DNA of 64,000 nucleotides, from assembly GCF_003589745.1 (NCBI RefSeq), contig NZ_CP032364.1:1-64000 (forward strand). Reading direction: 5' to 3'. Position numbers and translations under genes: made by a program. This stretch comes from Lachnoanaerobaculum umeaense (GTDB taxonomy: Bacteria > Bacillota > Clostridia > Lachnospirales > Lachnospiraceae). Below, in pieces: positions 37,231 to 46,055 of this stretch (its first letter is position 1; each line of letters begins with the position of its first letter). The notes beneath the pieces were generated by a model. That model was not told where the DNA came from. It saw only the letters and a list, made by a program, of their open reading frames with translations, and searched no databases.

Positions 37231-37276
37231 ATTTTCACCTCTAAGTATCATTTTATTGTACTTAGAGGTGAAAATC
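37221..37276 (-). promoter_or_regulatory. AbiE promoter/operator and right 56-bp repeat
   Basis: Leftward promoter: -35 TTGATT and -10 TAAAAT with a 17-bp spacer. The palindrome arms (TTTTCACCTCTAAGTA / TACTTAGAGGTGAAAA) straddle the spacer and ribosome-binding site, a good AbiEi operator. The 56 bases, including the first three codons of the antitoxin, are identical to 35668-35723. Confidence 0.8.
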
Positions 37277-37373
37277 AAGTATTTAAGTTTATTTAATTTG
37301 TCTTTGTATCAATTTTGATATAAAATTTATACATTACAATATCATTTTAAACTGTTATATTTTAGGAGCAAAT

Positions 37374-38492
37374 ATGAATCAATACTTAGAAGTGTCTTTA
37401 CAGGCAGTTATACTTTTTCCATTTGTAGTAGCTATTTTTACATTACCCTATATCGCTTATAACTACCATAAATATGGCTCTGTACTGAGCTTAAAGGTTT
37501 TGATTGTTTATTCTTTTATTTTTTATATTCTATGTATGTACTGTCTGGTAATACTACCACTTCCTACACCAGAAAAGGCCGCTACTCTTCATAGTCATAA
37601 AATGCAGCTTGAACCTTTTTTATTTATAAAAGATATATTAAAAAAATCTCATATTATTAAAGGACAACCAAAAACTTGGATGAGTTTAGTTTTAAACAAG
37701 GCTTTCTTAGTAAATATTTTAAATCTTTTTTTGGCTGTACCATTTGGAATGTATCTCCGTTACTATTTCAAAAGATCATTTATAGAAACTTTAGTTTTAT
37801 CGTTTCTATTATCATTATTTTTTGAAATAACACAACTTACAGGACTATATTTTACCTATTCCGGCAGTTACAGACTCTTTGATGTGGATGATCTTATTGT
37901 AAATACTTCAGGCGGTGTGCTTGGATTTCTTTGCATTGGACCTGTTATGAAATTTCTTCCTTCAAGAGATGAGCTGGATGAAATAAGCTATAAAAAAGGA
38001 ATGGAAGTATCATTAACAAGACGTTTTATATCATTCTTTTTTGATATGGCCTTTATTGCTTTATTAACCTTTATTTGTGAAATTTTAATACCTGAATTTA
38101 CCTTGATGTTCTCATTTGAAGCAAGCATCTTATTTTATTTTTCTGTTTTTCCGATATTATTTAAAGGAAGAACTTTGGGAAAATTTATCACAAGTACAGC
38201 CATTGTATCTTTAAATGATGGGCATCCTGCATTCTATTCATATTTTTTTAGGTATATACTTTTTTACGGACTTTATTTTTTTATACCTTTAAATTTAAGA
38301 AGATTGCTGGAAAATCTAATACTTACAAATGCAGATCCTTCTAAAGATATGGCATATGCAACTCTTGAGCTTTTGGCAACTATTTTGTACTTTATGATAT
38401 TACTTACAGCTCTTATAAAATCTGCAAGACATCACAGACTTTTATATGAAAAATTATCACATACAAAAATCCAAAGTACAGTAAAAGTCTAA
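37374..38492 (+). CDS. VanZ-RDD fusion membrane protein
   Basis: 372 residues. Residues about 1-205 form a VanZ-like domain (four helices; LFFEITQLTGLY and SYRLFDVDDLIVNTSGG are family hallmarks). Residues about 215-360 are an RDD domain with three helices (RRFISFFFDMAFIALL, GRTLGKFITSTAIVSLNDG). Such fusions are common in Firmicutes; VanZ is linked to low-level teicoplanin resistance and wall stress, RDD to ion transport, but neither role is proven for this architecture. AGGAGC precedes the ATG. It is probably a one-gene unit with a weak hairpin after its stop. Confidence 0.88.
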   Translation: MNQYLEVSLQAVILFPFVVAIFTLPYIAYNYHKYGSVLSLKVLIVYSFIFYILCMYCLVILPLPTPEKAATLHSHKMQLEPFLFIKDILKKSHIIKGQPKTWMSLVLNKAFLVNILNLFLAVPFGMYLRYYFKRSFIETLVLSFLLSLFFEITQLTGLYFTYSGSYRLFDVDDLIVNTSGGVLGFLCIGPVMKFLPSRDELDEISYKKGMEVSLTRRFISFFFDMAFIALLTFICEILIPEFTLMFSFEASILFYFSVFPILFKGRTLGKFITSTAIVSLNDGHPAFYSYFFRYILFYGLYFFIPLNLRRLLENLILTNADPSKDMAYATLELLATILYFMILLTALIKSARHHRLLYEKLSHTKIQSTVKV

Positions 38493-38520
38493 AAGCAAAC
38501 CATCTCTGAAATCTTTGCTT
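38493..38520 (+). terminator. Weak terminator after the VanZ-RDD gene
   Basis: 7-bp stem AAGCAAA/TTTGCTT directly after the stop codon, with a 14-nt loop and an AT-rich tail containing TTTTTC about 10 nt later. Confidence 0.45.
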
Positions 38521-38557
38521 ATATTAATATTTTTCATACTTGAAAAACTGTTAGCAT

Positions 38558-38604
38558 TAATGTAGTATTTAAATACATTACATCTAGTTTTTAAAACTAC
38601 ATTA
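38558..38604 (+). promoter_or_regulatory. Alternative hairpins in the hemolysin III leader
   Basis: TAATGTAGT (38558-38566) is perfectly complementary to ACTACATTA (38596-38604), which adjoins the ribosome-binding site. The same left arm can instead pair with TACATT (38574-38579). The two hairpins are mutually exclusive, a layout compatible with translational control or a protein-binding site. Confidence 0.35.
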
Positions 38605-38617
38605 AGGAGGACTATCT

Positions 38618-39325
38618 ATGAAATCAAAGTATAGAGAAAAGACAAGATTCGGTGTACTTCCGGGAACTATATCAATAAAAATACGAGAACCTGGCTCAGC
38701 ACTTACTCACTTTTTGGGGCTTATTCTATTATGGATAGGTGCAGGTCCACTTATTCAAAGAACTATAGAACATGGCAGCTTTTTAACTTCAATATCTATG
38801 TTTATTTTTATCCTGTCAACTACATTATTGTATGCGGCAAGTACAACATATCATTCTGTAGTTTTAGACCTTAAAAAGACAATGATTTTCCGTAAAATAG
38901 ACCATATAATGATTTCTATACTTATCGCCGGAACATATACACCTGTATGCCTTACCGCTCTTAGAGGAAAACTTGGATATATATTACTAGCTGCAATATG
39001 GGCACTTGCTATTGGAGGGATTATTCTGAAAATATTCTATATAAGTTGTTCTAAGTGGCTGTCATCTCTAATTTATCTCATTATGGGATGGCTTTGTATA
39101 TTTGCACTAAAGCCTATATTCAAGGCTTTGCCTCTTACCGGATTTTTATGGCTTTTGTTTGGAGGTATTGCTTACACACTTGGTGCTTTAATATATGCAC
39201 TTAAATTGAAGACTTTTAATGAAAAACATATTTATTTCGGATCACATGAGATTTTTCATGTTTTCATTATGATTGGAACATTTTGCCATTATATGTTGCT
39301 TTTTAGTACATTGTCTTTTTATTAA
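38618..39325 (+). CDS. Hemolysin III / PAQR family membrane protein
   Basis: 235 residues and seven predicted helices. Metal-site motifs of the HlyIII/PAQR family are visible: STTYHSVV (Ser and His, about residue 70), the Asp in RKIDHIMISILIAGTYTP (about 93) and SHEIFHVFIMIGTFCHY (two His, about 208-222). Relatives YqfA and Bacillus HlyIII are channel- or hydrolase-like; bacterial function is not settled. AAGGAGG precedes the ATG. The upstream leader has the alternative hairpins noted above. Confidence 0.92.
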   Translation: MKSKYREKTRFGVLPGTISIKIREPGSALTHFLGLILLWIGAGPLIQRTIEHGSFLTSISMFIFILSTTLLYAASTTYHSVVLDLKKTMIFRKIDHIMISILIAGTYTPVCLTALRGKLGYILLAAIWALAIGGIILKIFYISCSKWLSSLIYLIMGWLCIFALKPIFKALPLTGFLWLLFGGIAYTLGALIYALKLKTFNEKHIYFGSHEIFHVFIMIGTFCHYMLLFSTLSFY

Positions 39326-39511
39326 ATATTCTTTCAATAAAAGTCATATATCTATAAATTACTGTTTTTGTTTCATTTATTTATAATATTTACAAAAATA
39401 AAACTGCAAATAATACATATACTATTGAATATACCCGTCTTATTATATATAATTAATATAGAGTTAATTTTATATTTTAATGTATGTATATATTTTATAG
39501 GAGGTATTTAT

Positions 39512-40348
39512 ATGAAAAAGCAGCTTTTTTGTACATTGATAATATTTGCTACATTATCTTTAACTTCAACTGTTTTTGCAAGTCAAGGATATAAAAAACA
39601 AAGGTATGCATTAAAAGATACTTGGATGATTCATAATGATGCCTGGTGTTATGTGGATTCTGAAGGAACTGTTTCTACAGGATGGAAAAATATTTTAGAT
39701 CATTGGTTCTACTTTGATAATGAGGGAAAAATGGTTACAAATCAATGGGTTGGTGACTATTACATCGGTCCTAACGGAATGATGTTAACCGATACCACCA
39801 CTCCTGACGGTTATAAAGTCGGAAATGACGGTACAAGAATTTCTGAAAAAATTGTGCTTAATGAGCCAAAGGCAGCCTCTACACTTGAAAAACATGCCTA
39901 TTATAAATATTGTACTAAGGAACAGGCCGAGCAGGCTGATGCTGTTGCAAGAAGTATTGCCACAAGAGTTTTATCAGACACCTCGCTTATAACAGATTTT
40001 GCAAAAATAAAGAAGGCTTCATCTATTATTTACAAAGAGTATATTATAAATAGTTCATGTGAAAATGATGAAAATAAGTACTACAGAAGTCCTTATGGTG
40101 TTTTTATAGCAGGAATAAGTACAAGTGCCGGCGGTACCAGAGCACTAGGAAGGGTTCTTGATTTTATGGGGTATGATTGGGAACATGCCAATCCGAATAC
40201 AAAAACTTATCAATGGTGTATCGTAAATATGGATAATCAGGAAGGATATGCCGATGCTATGGGATATGGTTGCGGATTTGGAATTCACCCTTATATTTCA
40301 GAAGATATGAATTCGGTTAATAAAGATATTGCTAACGATGTATATTAA
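39512..40348 (+). CDS. Secreted protein with cell-wall-binding repeats and transglutaminase-like domain
   Basis: The start is ATG 39512 (GGAGG upstream), giving 278 residues. The signal peptide cleaves about after VFA (residue 21). Residues about 28-110 hold three cell-wall/choline-binding-type repeats rich in W/G/Y (WCYVDSEGTVSTGWKN, HWFYFDNEGKMV). Residues about 145-275 resemble a transglutaminase-like domain (AGGTRALGRVLDFMGYDWEH, TYQWCIVNMD). The position where relatives usually have a nucleophile Cys (TCAG) reads TSAG, so activity may be lost. A strong terminator follows. A surface wall-binding role is inferred. Confidence 0.78.
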   Translation: MKKQLFCTLIIFATLSLTSTVFASQGYKKQRYALKDTWMIHNDAWCYVDSEGTVSTGWKNILDHWFYFDNEGKMVTNQWVGDYYIGPNGMMLTDTTTPDGYKVGNDGTRISEKIVLNEPKAASTLEKHAYYKYCTKEQAEQADAVARSIATRVLSDTSLITDFAKIKKASSIIYKEYIINSSCENDENKYYRSPYGVFIAGISTSAGGTRALGRVLDFMGYDWEHANPNTKTYQWCIVNMDNQEGYADAMGYGCGFGIHPYISEDMNSVNKDIANDVY

Positions 40349-40354
40349 AAATAG

Positions 40355-40382
40355 CCGGCACTGTAAGTGCCGGTCAGTTTTT
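40355..40382 (+). terminator. Terminator of the secreted transglutaminase-like protein
   Basis: CCGGCACT-GTA-AGTGCCGG hairpin (40355-40373) and then T7. It also separates the convergent sugar locus. Confidence 0.92.
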
Positions 40383-40399
40383 TTCTCTATATACTAAAA

Positions 40400-41631
40400 T
40401 TATTCTCTATCAGCTATGGTTTGAGCTAAATCACAAAAATCATCTAATTCAATCTCATCTAATAAATACTTTTGAAATATTCTGCCCATTTCCGAAATAT
40501 CATTCATTGGATTAGATGACAGCGGCCTGACTTTAAAGTTTGTATTCTCAACATATTTTCTTATAATATCAATATCAGGAACATCTATATCTTCCTCTAA
40601 GATAACATCTATTCTTACAGGTATCTGCTTCATTGCGTTACTATAATCAATACTCCCTTCTCTACTTGAAATATAACTTAAAAATTTCTTTGCCGCATTT
40701 TTATTTTTTGAAGCTTTATTAAGTACATATTGCCACGTTGCTATATTAGTTGCATTTTTTTGAACATAGGAAGTTCTGCCACATGTATTCCATCTTCTCC
40801 ATACTTTCCTGAATTCAAAAAGATATTTATAGCACCGCTATACATAAATACACATCCATACTTGCCGTCAATAAATTTTTGTTCCATTTGTTCGTATCTG
40901 TCTATCATTTGATTTTGAGGTGTATAGCCATGTTTCAGCATATCATGCAAAAACTTAACAGCTTCCTTTGTATTATCATTATTCCAATTATAGTAGTCTC
41001 CATCAAACATATTTATAAATTGTGATAAATCATTATATATATATGTTTCATCCCATGCACTTCCATATCCATACATGTTTGTACCATAATCATTACTGAC
41101 AAATAATGAAAAATCATCTAAATTTTTAACTCCTTCGAGTTCTGAATATTTTATATATTTTTCATTTACCCAAAACATCATAATATCCATAAGGTATGGA
41201 ACAGAATAAAAATGATTTTTATACATAGCCACTGATTCTACATAATCTTTAGGATATGATTCCACAATATTTTTACTCATTATATCATCTAAATTTTCAA
41301 TATATCCTTTTACTTTAAACTCACTTACCATCTCATCATTAACTGAAATCAAATCAATATTTGAATTTCCTGATAAAAGTAATGTTGAAATTTCCGCCTG
41401 TCTATTATTTGCATCATCCGGACAAGGAATTATATTTATTTTCATATTTAATTTTCTTGATACATCGTTAATATAATTTTTAAAATCAGGATTGTCAGCT
41501 TCTATATGCATAATATTTAATTCATCTTCATAATAGTTGCTTATTTCTTTTTCTTCATTCTTCTCATAATTATTACAAGAAGATAGAATTAAACCTATAC
41601 ATAATAAAATACAAAAAATTTTTCTATACAA
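40400..41631 (-). pseudogene. Second extracellular sugar-binding lipoprotein, frameshifted
   Basis: About 410 residues if the frame is mended. Lipobox SSCNN near residue 19. The first part runs from 41631 to a stop at 40741; the second continues at 40740-40400 (TWQYVLNKASKNK-like through LDDFCDLAQTIADRE). One extra A in the A7 tract at 40755-40761 would restore one frame and match the paralogue at 44599 (SWSYVLNSASKNKEAA, VDDFCKKAQDLVDKYK). It is the distal gene of the ABC locus, probably a duplicate of the first binding protein. The frameshift is genuine, phase-variable, or a sequencing error in a homopolymer. Confidence 0.85.
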
Positions 41632-41639
41632 ATCAGCTC

Positions 41640-42746
41640 CTATCTTGGACGCCTACCTTCTCTTCCTACAAGAGGTAAGAATGATGAATGAGGCTCTGTC
41701 TGATACCAATATGCTACACTTGCAACATCATCCTGTCTTTCAAAAAGACCTCCATGTCCAACACCAATTTGCTGTATAGTAACCATTAAATCTTCATCAA
41801 AGCATATAGGATCCTGTATATGCCACCTATAGAACCCTCTCATCGGTAAGCAATCATCATTGTGATAATCATTATGAATCAATTCATCATGTGATGAATA
41901 GTACGGATATCCCAAATATGATGTGCTATAATTTTGTTCAACTGTTTTTCCATTTATCTGTTTTGCAAAACTCCATGAACCTCCAAAATAATCTTCAGTT
42001 CCTGTACCGCAAATTGTAGGATATTCTATATCTCCGTCTATGTAAAATTTTACTTCTCCTTCTCCCCACCAGTATCTTTCCAATGTGGTCAATGCAATAT
42101 ATGTCCCGATATAATGTCCCTTTCCTTTTACATTGTCCAATATTACATAATCTTTACCTAAAGTTGTAACTCTTTCTCTTCTCCACTGAGCATGAAAATA
42201 AGCTATATCGTTAGGAAGATTATCTACAACACAATAATCAATCTGATAGAAAAATGCCGGTATCGGATTTGGATGCTGGTTTTCCAAAGTTATTCTTGCT
42301 CTTTTATTAAAAGGCATTTGAAAATAACTGTTCATTCCTCTATTTGGTACTACAACAATCGGCATTGAATTCACTACACATTCCCTTGCAAATCCACAAC
42401 AAAAGAAATCTCCAAGTGGACTCTCTACGGAAGGATTTTTCTCATCGTCCCAATATATCCTTATAATCAGATCACTTAAAACAAAACAATCCGCTTCTGT
42501 TGTTTTATTTGTAACCGTAATCCATATATGATTTATTATACCCGGACCCTCTATATCGGCAAGTGTTACAGTTTCTCCACTCGGTATATCTTTTAAACAA
42601 GGACTTCCTTTTCTTGAAGGCCCCAGATTGCTTGATGCCATCCCGCCTTTACCTTTTTCTCCTGTAGGATTTTCTGCATTTATTGCTCTACTTTTTCTGT
42701 TCTTTAAAATTGCTAAATTTCCTAAACTTCCGTATAAATCGTACAT
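41640..42746 (-). CDS. GH172 / DUF2961 glycoside hydrolase
   Basis: 368 residues of the DUF2961 family. Seen motifs: IEGPGIINHIWITVTN, NSYFQMPFNKRARITLENQ, WWGEGEVKFYIDGDIEYP and GTGTEDYFGGSW; the two Glu residues in GEGE and TEDY match the positions that act in the GH172 family of alpha-fructofuranosidases/arabinofuranosidases. No signal peptide, so it works in the cytosol on an imported oligosaccharide. It lies between the permeases and the second binding protein, 21 bp after the MalG-type gene. The substrate is probably a difructose anhydride, a fructan or an arabinose-containing glycan, not decided by the sequence. Confidence 0.88.
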   Translation of the reverse strand: MYDLYGSLGNLAILKNRKSRAINAENPTGEKGKGGMASSNLGPSRKGSPCLKDIPSGETVTLADIEGPGIINHIWITVTNKTTEADCFVLSDLIIRIYWDDEKNPSVESPLGDFFCCGFARECVVNSMPIVVVPNRGMNSYFQMPFNKRARITLENQHPNPIPAFFYQIDYCVVDNLPNDIAYFHAQWRRERVTTLGKDYVILDNVKGKGHYIGTYIALTTLERYWWGEGEVKFYIDGDIEYPTICGTGTEDYFGGSWSFAKQINGKTVEQNYSTSYLGYPYYSSHDELIHNDYHNDDCLPMRGFYRWHIQDPICFDEDLMVTIQQIGVGHGGLFERQDDVASVAYWYQTEPHSSFLPLVGREGRRPR

Positions 42747-42767
42747 AAACTTAACTCCCTATCTAAA

Positions 42768-43622
42768 TTAAGATTTAACACCACCTGCCATAATTCCATC
42801 CATAATCTGCTTTTCAAAAACAGCAACAAATAATATTATAGGTAAAAGTATTATCCATCCCATCGCACTGACTAAATCCCATGGTACACCATACATATTA
42901 TCCCTTAAAGGAAGTTGAACTATAGCTACAGATAAAACCTGAATTCCGTTGGAATAATATAAAGGTGTAAAAAAATTATTTAAACAATTTATAAAATTAA
43001 TAATACATACTGTGGCAATAGCGGGTTTCATCAAAGGCAATATTATATAAAATAAGATTTGTATAAAATTTGCTCCATCTATAGCAGCAGCCTCTTCCAG
43101 TGAAACAGGTATTTTACCGACGAAATTGTTTAATATCAAAACTGTAAACGGAATAACCGAACTTACATATAGTATTATCAAACCTTGATATGTATCGAAC
43201 AATCCAACCTTTTTCATAAATTCATATAAAGGCCTTGCAGTAACAACCTCAGGTATAAGTAAAGTTGCAAGTATAAATGCAAACGCTACACTTATCCATT
43301 TTGAATTAAATCTTGAAAATCCATAAGCTGCCATTGTACATAATAATGTGCTTATTATTAATGTACTTCCTACTATTATTACTGTATTTCCTATTTTACT
43401 TAATAACCCTACATTTTCAATAAGAAATTTATAACTGTCAAGTGTCGGATTATTTGGCAAATAATCTATAGGCTTCTTAAATAATTCTCCTGCAGGAGTA
43501 ATTGATGATATAAAAATCCAATATACAGGAAATAAGATAAGAAATGCAACCACTATAAATAATAACCATCTGCTTATAGATATACACTTTTTATATATTT
43601 TATATTTGGTATTACTACTCAT
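42768..43622 (-). CDS. CUT1 ABC sugar permease, MalG type
   Basis: 284 residues and six helices. The EAA coupling motif EEAAAIDGANFIQILFYIILP (cut here to its core) lies near residue 180, as in MalG. The C-terminus GGVKS is typical. It follows the MalF-type gene by 12 bp; AGGAG precedes the ATG. It forms the second half of the membrane channel for the sugar bound by the lipoproteins. No ATP-binding subunit is encoded here, so it presumably uses a shared MsiK/UgpC-type ATPase elsewhere. Confidence 0.92.
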   Translation of the reverse strand: MSSNTKYKIYKKCISISRWLLFIVVAFLILFPVYWIFISSITPAGELFKKPIDYLPNNPTLDSYKFLIENVGLLSKIGNTVIIVGSTLIISTLLCTMAAYGFSRFNSKWISVAFAFILATLLIPEVVTARPLYEFMKKVGLFDTYQGLIILYVSSVIPFTVLILNNFVGKIPVSLEEAAAIDGANFIQILFYIILPLMKPAIATVCIINFINCLNNFFTPLYYSNGIQVLSVAIVQLPLRDNMYGVPWDLVSAMGWIILLPIILFVAVFEKQIMDGIMAGGVKS

Positions 43623-43634
43623 ATTATTCTCCTG

Positions 43635-44513
43635 TCATTCACTGTATTTATTCATAACTCTTATATTAAACCAACTAAATAAAGCCATTAAAATAAAAAG
43701 CATGATAGCTAAAGTAGAAGCATACCCTATATTCAAGTTTGTAAAAGACTCCATTGCTATACGATAAGCTATCAATGATGTATCTTCTCCCGGCCCTCCT
43801 GATGTCATTGCATATACCAAATCAAATGATGTTAATCTCCATAATGTAAAAGGTATGCATAATGTAATAATATTCCTTATAATTAAAGGTAATGTGATTT
43901 TAAAGAATATTTGAAAAGAATTTGCTCCGTCTACTTTAGCCGCCTCATAAATATCTCCTGAAATGAACTGAAGTCCTGATAATACGAGTATTGCAAAAAA
44001 TGGTAAATCTTTCCATAAATCCATTGCTATAACAGCACTACGAGCAGATCCGGTATTTATTAACCAATTAAATTGAAACTCCGGTATGAATCTTCTAATT
44101 AAATCATTTACCAATCCATAATCATTATTAAATCCCCATTTTGCCGCCATTCCTATAACTACAGCCGGCATAGCCCAAGGTATAAGTACTATTGTTCTTA
44201 AAAATCTCCTACCTCTGAATTTCAAATTAAGTATCAATGCAAGTATAGTACCTAATATGACATGAAAGAACATTGATACTACTACAAAAATAGAAGTAAA
44301 TTCAATAGAGGAAATTACTTTATCATCTTTAAACACCTCTATATAATTTTTAAATCCTACAAACTCGTTTATACCTGACAGAACTTTAATATTATACATA
44401 CTATTTTTAAAAGTAATAATTATAGGATAAATTGTGGTAAATCCCCTTATCAAAAGTACAGGTAAAATCAAAATTATAGGTATATACCTTATTGACTTTT
44501 TGCTTATGTTCAA
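43635..44513 (-). CDS. CUT1 ABC sugar permease, MalF type
   Basis: 292 residues and six helices, with the EAA loop EAAKVDGANSFQIFFKITLP near residue 195. The start is TTG 44513, with AGGAGG 8 nt upstream. PILLILPVLLIRGFTTIYPI is the first helix. It is the first permease gene after the binding protein and before the MalG-type gene, so the locus has the usual CUT1 order. Confidence 0.92.
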   Translation of the reverse strand: MNISKKSIRYIPIILILPVLLIRGFTTIYPIIITFKNSMYNIKVLSGINEFVGFKNYIEVFKDDKVISSIEFTSIFVVVSMFFHVILGTILALILNLKFRGRRFLRTIVLIPWAMPAVVIGMAAKWGFNNDYGLVNDLIRRFIPEFQFNWLINTGSARSAVIAMDLWKDLPFFAILVLSGLQFISGDIYEAAKVDGANSFQIFFKITLPLIIRNIITLCIPFTLWRLTSFDLVYAMTSGGPGEDTSLIAYRIAMESFTNLNIGYASTLAIMLFILMALFSWFNIRVMNKYSE

Positions 44514-44598
44514 AATAATTCCTCCTATAAATAAAATGAGTGCTACAGTAATATTATATTTATAAATTCCTACACTTTAGCACTCTTTGGATTATATA

Positions 44599-45864
44599 TT
44601 ATTTATATTTATCTACCAAATCCTGTGCTTTTTTGCAAAAATCATCTACTGATATTTCACCCTTCATACAAGACTGGTAAATTGTTCCCATATCTGTGAT
44701 AAACTCCATAGTTTGCGGAAGCATAGGGCGTCCCTGTACATTACATTCTGAAGCGTATCTGGTGTACATCTCCTTTGCAGGATCGCTGTCAGGAACTACC
44801 TTCTCGGCAACATCTCTTCTTGCTGGGTAACGATCAAAAGCTTTATATGAAGCTTCCATTCCACCCTCAGATGCCATATACTTTAAAAACTTTATTGCCG
44901 CTTCCTTATTTTTGGATGCAGAATTCAATACATAACTCCATGAATCTGTAAATATAGCTCTATTACCGTCATCAGTCATTGAAGGTACCATAGCCATATG
45001 AATCTTATCATCACCAAGCATACCTGCTTTCTGATAATCAGATCCCAATCCCCACATAAACCAACAACCATATTTTCCATCATTTGCCTTTGGATTCATC
45101 TGCTCATATTTATCAGCAATTTGATCAATTGGTGTTTCATTATTTTTTACCATATCATATAAGAATTGTATTGCTTCCTTATTTTCAGGTCTTGTCCAAT
45201 CAAAATAATCACCACCGAACATATTTACAAATTGTGCTATTTCATTAAACACATATGTTTTTTCCCAAGATCCACCATACCCATAAGTACCGTTTACTGA
45301 AGCGGCTGACATATATTTTTTAAAATCTTCCTTTGTATCTATAGAAGTTATTCCGGCATTATCCATTATTTTTTGATTTACCCAAAAGGCTAAATATCCT
45401 GAATATCCGGGTACTCCGATAACATTTCCTTCTTTATCGGTAATCATCTGCTCCAAATATCCCTTTGCAAATTCACCACGAATATCATCGGTCATAACTG
45501 TATCATTAAGTCCATCAAGCCAACCTGAATTTTTAAATGATGCACTCATTTCATCATTAATTTCCAATATATCTACACTTGAATCACCTGTAGAAAGTAT
45601 AGTTGTAATCTTTTGCTGTCTCGTGTCAGAGTCTGTAGGTGCTGCAATTACATTAATCTTTAATCCTGTAGCATCTTGAACATTATTTAACCATTCATCA
45701 AAATCGGCATCTGTAGTATTGATACTATATAATGTCAAATCATATTTGGAATTTCCACCGTTTTCTGAGTTTTTGCTTGACTGAGTTGTTCCTGACCCAC
45801 ACCCGGCTAACAGACCCGTTAAAAGTACTGTACTTAACATTACGCTTTTTATTCTTTTATTCAT
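44599..45864 (-). CDS. CUT1 ABC extracellular sugar-binding lipoprotein
   Basis: 421 residues. Signal peptide with lipobox LLAGCGSG (Cys about residue 22). The mature protein follows solute-binding family 1 layout: DLTLYSINTTDADFDEWL at the start, GVPGYSGYLAFWVNQKIMD and GYGGSWEKTYVFNEIAQFVN in the middle. AAGGAGG precedes the ATG. It is the first gene of the ABC-GH172 operon, divergent from the YesM/YesN-type regulators. The second binding gene at 40400 aligns along its length. Ligand not known. Confidence 0.93.
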   Translation of the reverse strand: MNKRIKSVMLSTVLLTGLLAGCGSGTTQSSKNSENGGNSKYDLTLYSINTTDADFDEWLNNVQDATGLKINVIAAPTDSDTRQQKITTILSTGDSSVDILEINDEMSASFKNSGWLDGLNDTVMTDDIRGEFAKGYLEQMITDKEGNVIGVPGYSGYLAFWVNQKIMDNAGITSIDTKEDFKKYMSAASVNGTYGYGGSWEKTYVFNEIAQFVNMFGGDYFDWTRPENKEAIQFLYDMVKNNETPIDQIADKYEQMNPKANDGKYGCWFMWGLGSDYQKAGMLGDDKIHMAMVPSMTDDGNRAIFTDSWSYVLNSASKNKEAAIKFLKYMASEGGMEASYKAFDRYPARRDVAEKVVPDSDPAKEMYTRYASECNVQGRPMLPQTMEFITDMGTIYQSCMKGEISVDDFCKKAQDLVDKYK

Positions 45865-46055
45865 CTTTCCTCCTTATTGTCCTAAAATACTTCACTTACA
45901 CATATAGGACGTATGCTTTTTGATAATTACATCATAGTAGAATTTATAATTTTCAAAAATACAATATATTATGATTCATTTATATTATTTTTGTTTATAT
46001 TGTTTTGTTTTTTTTCACAGTCTATAATTGTTTATATAATTACAAGGAGGTTCTT

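Noticed and set aside
40400..40633. Separate small protein of 77 residues
   Set aside because: It aligns with the C-terminus of the binding protein at 44599 and is the out-of-frame end of the gene that begins at 41631.
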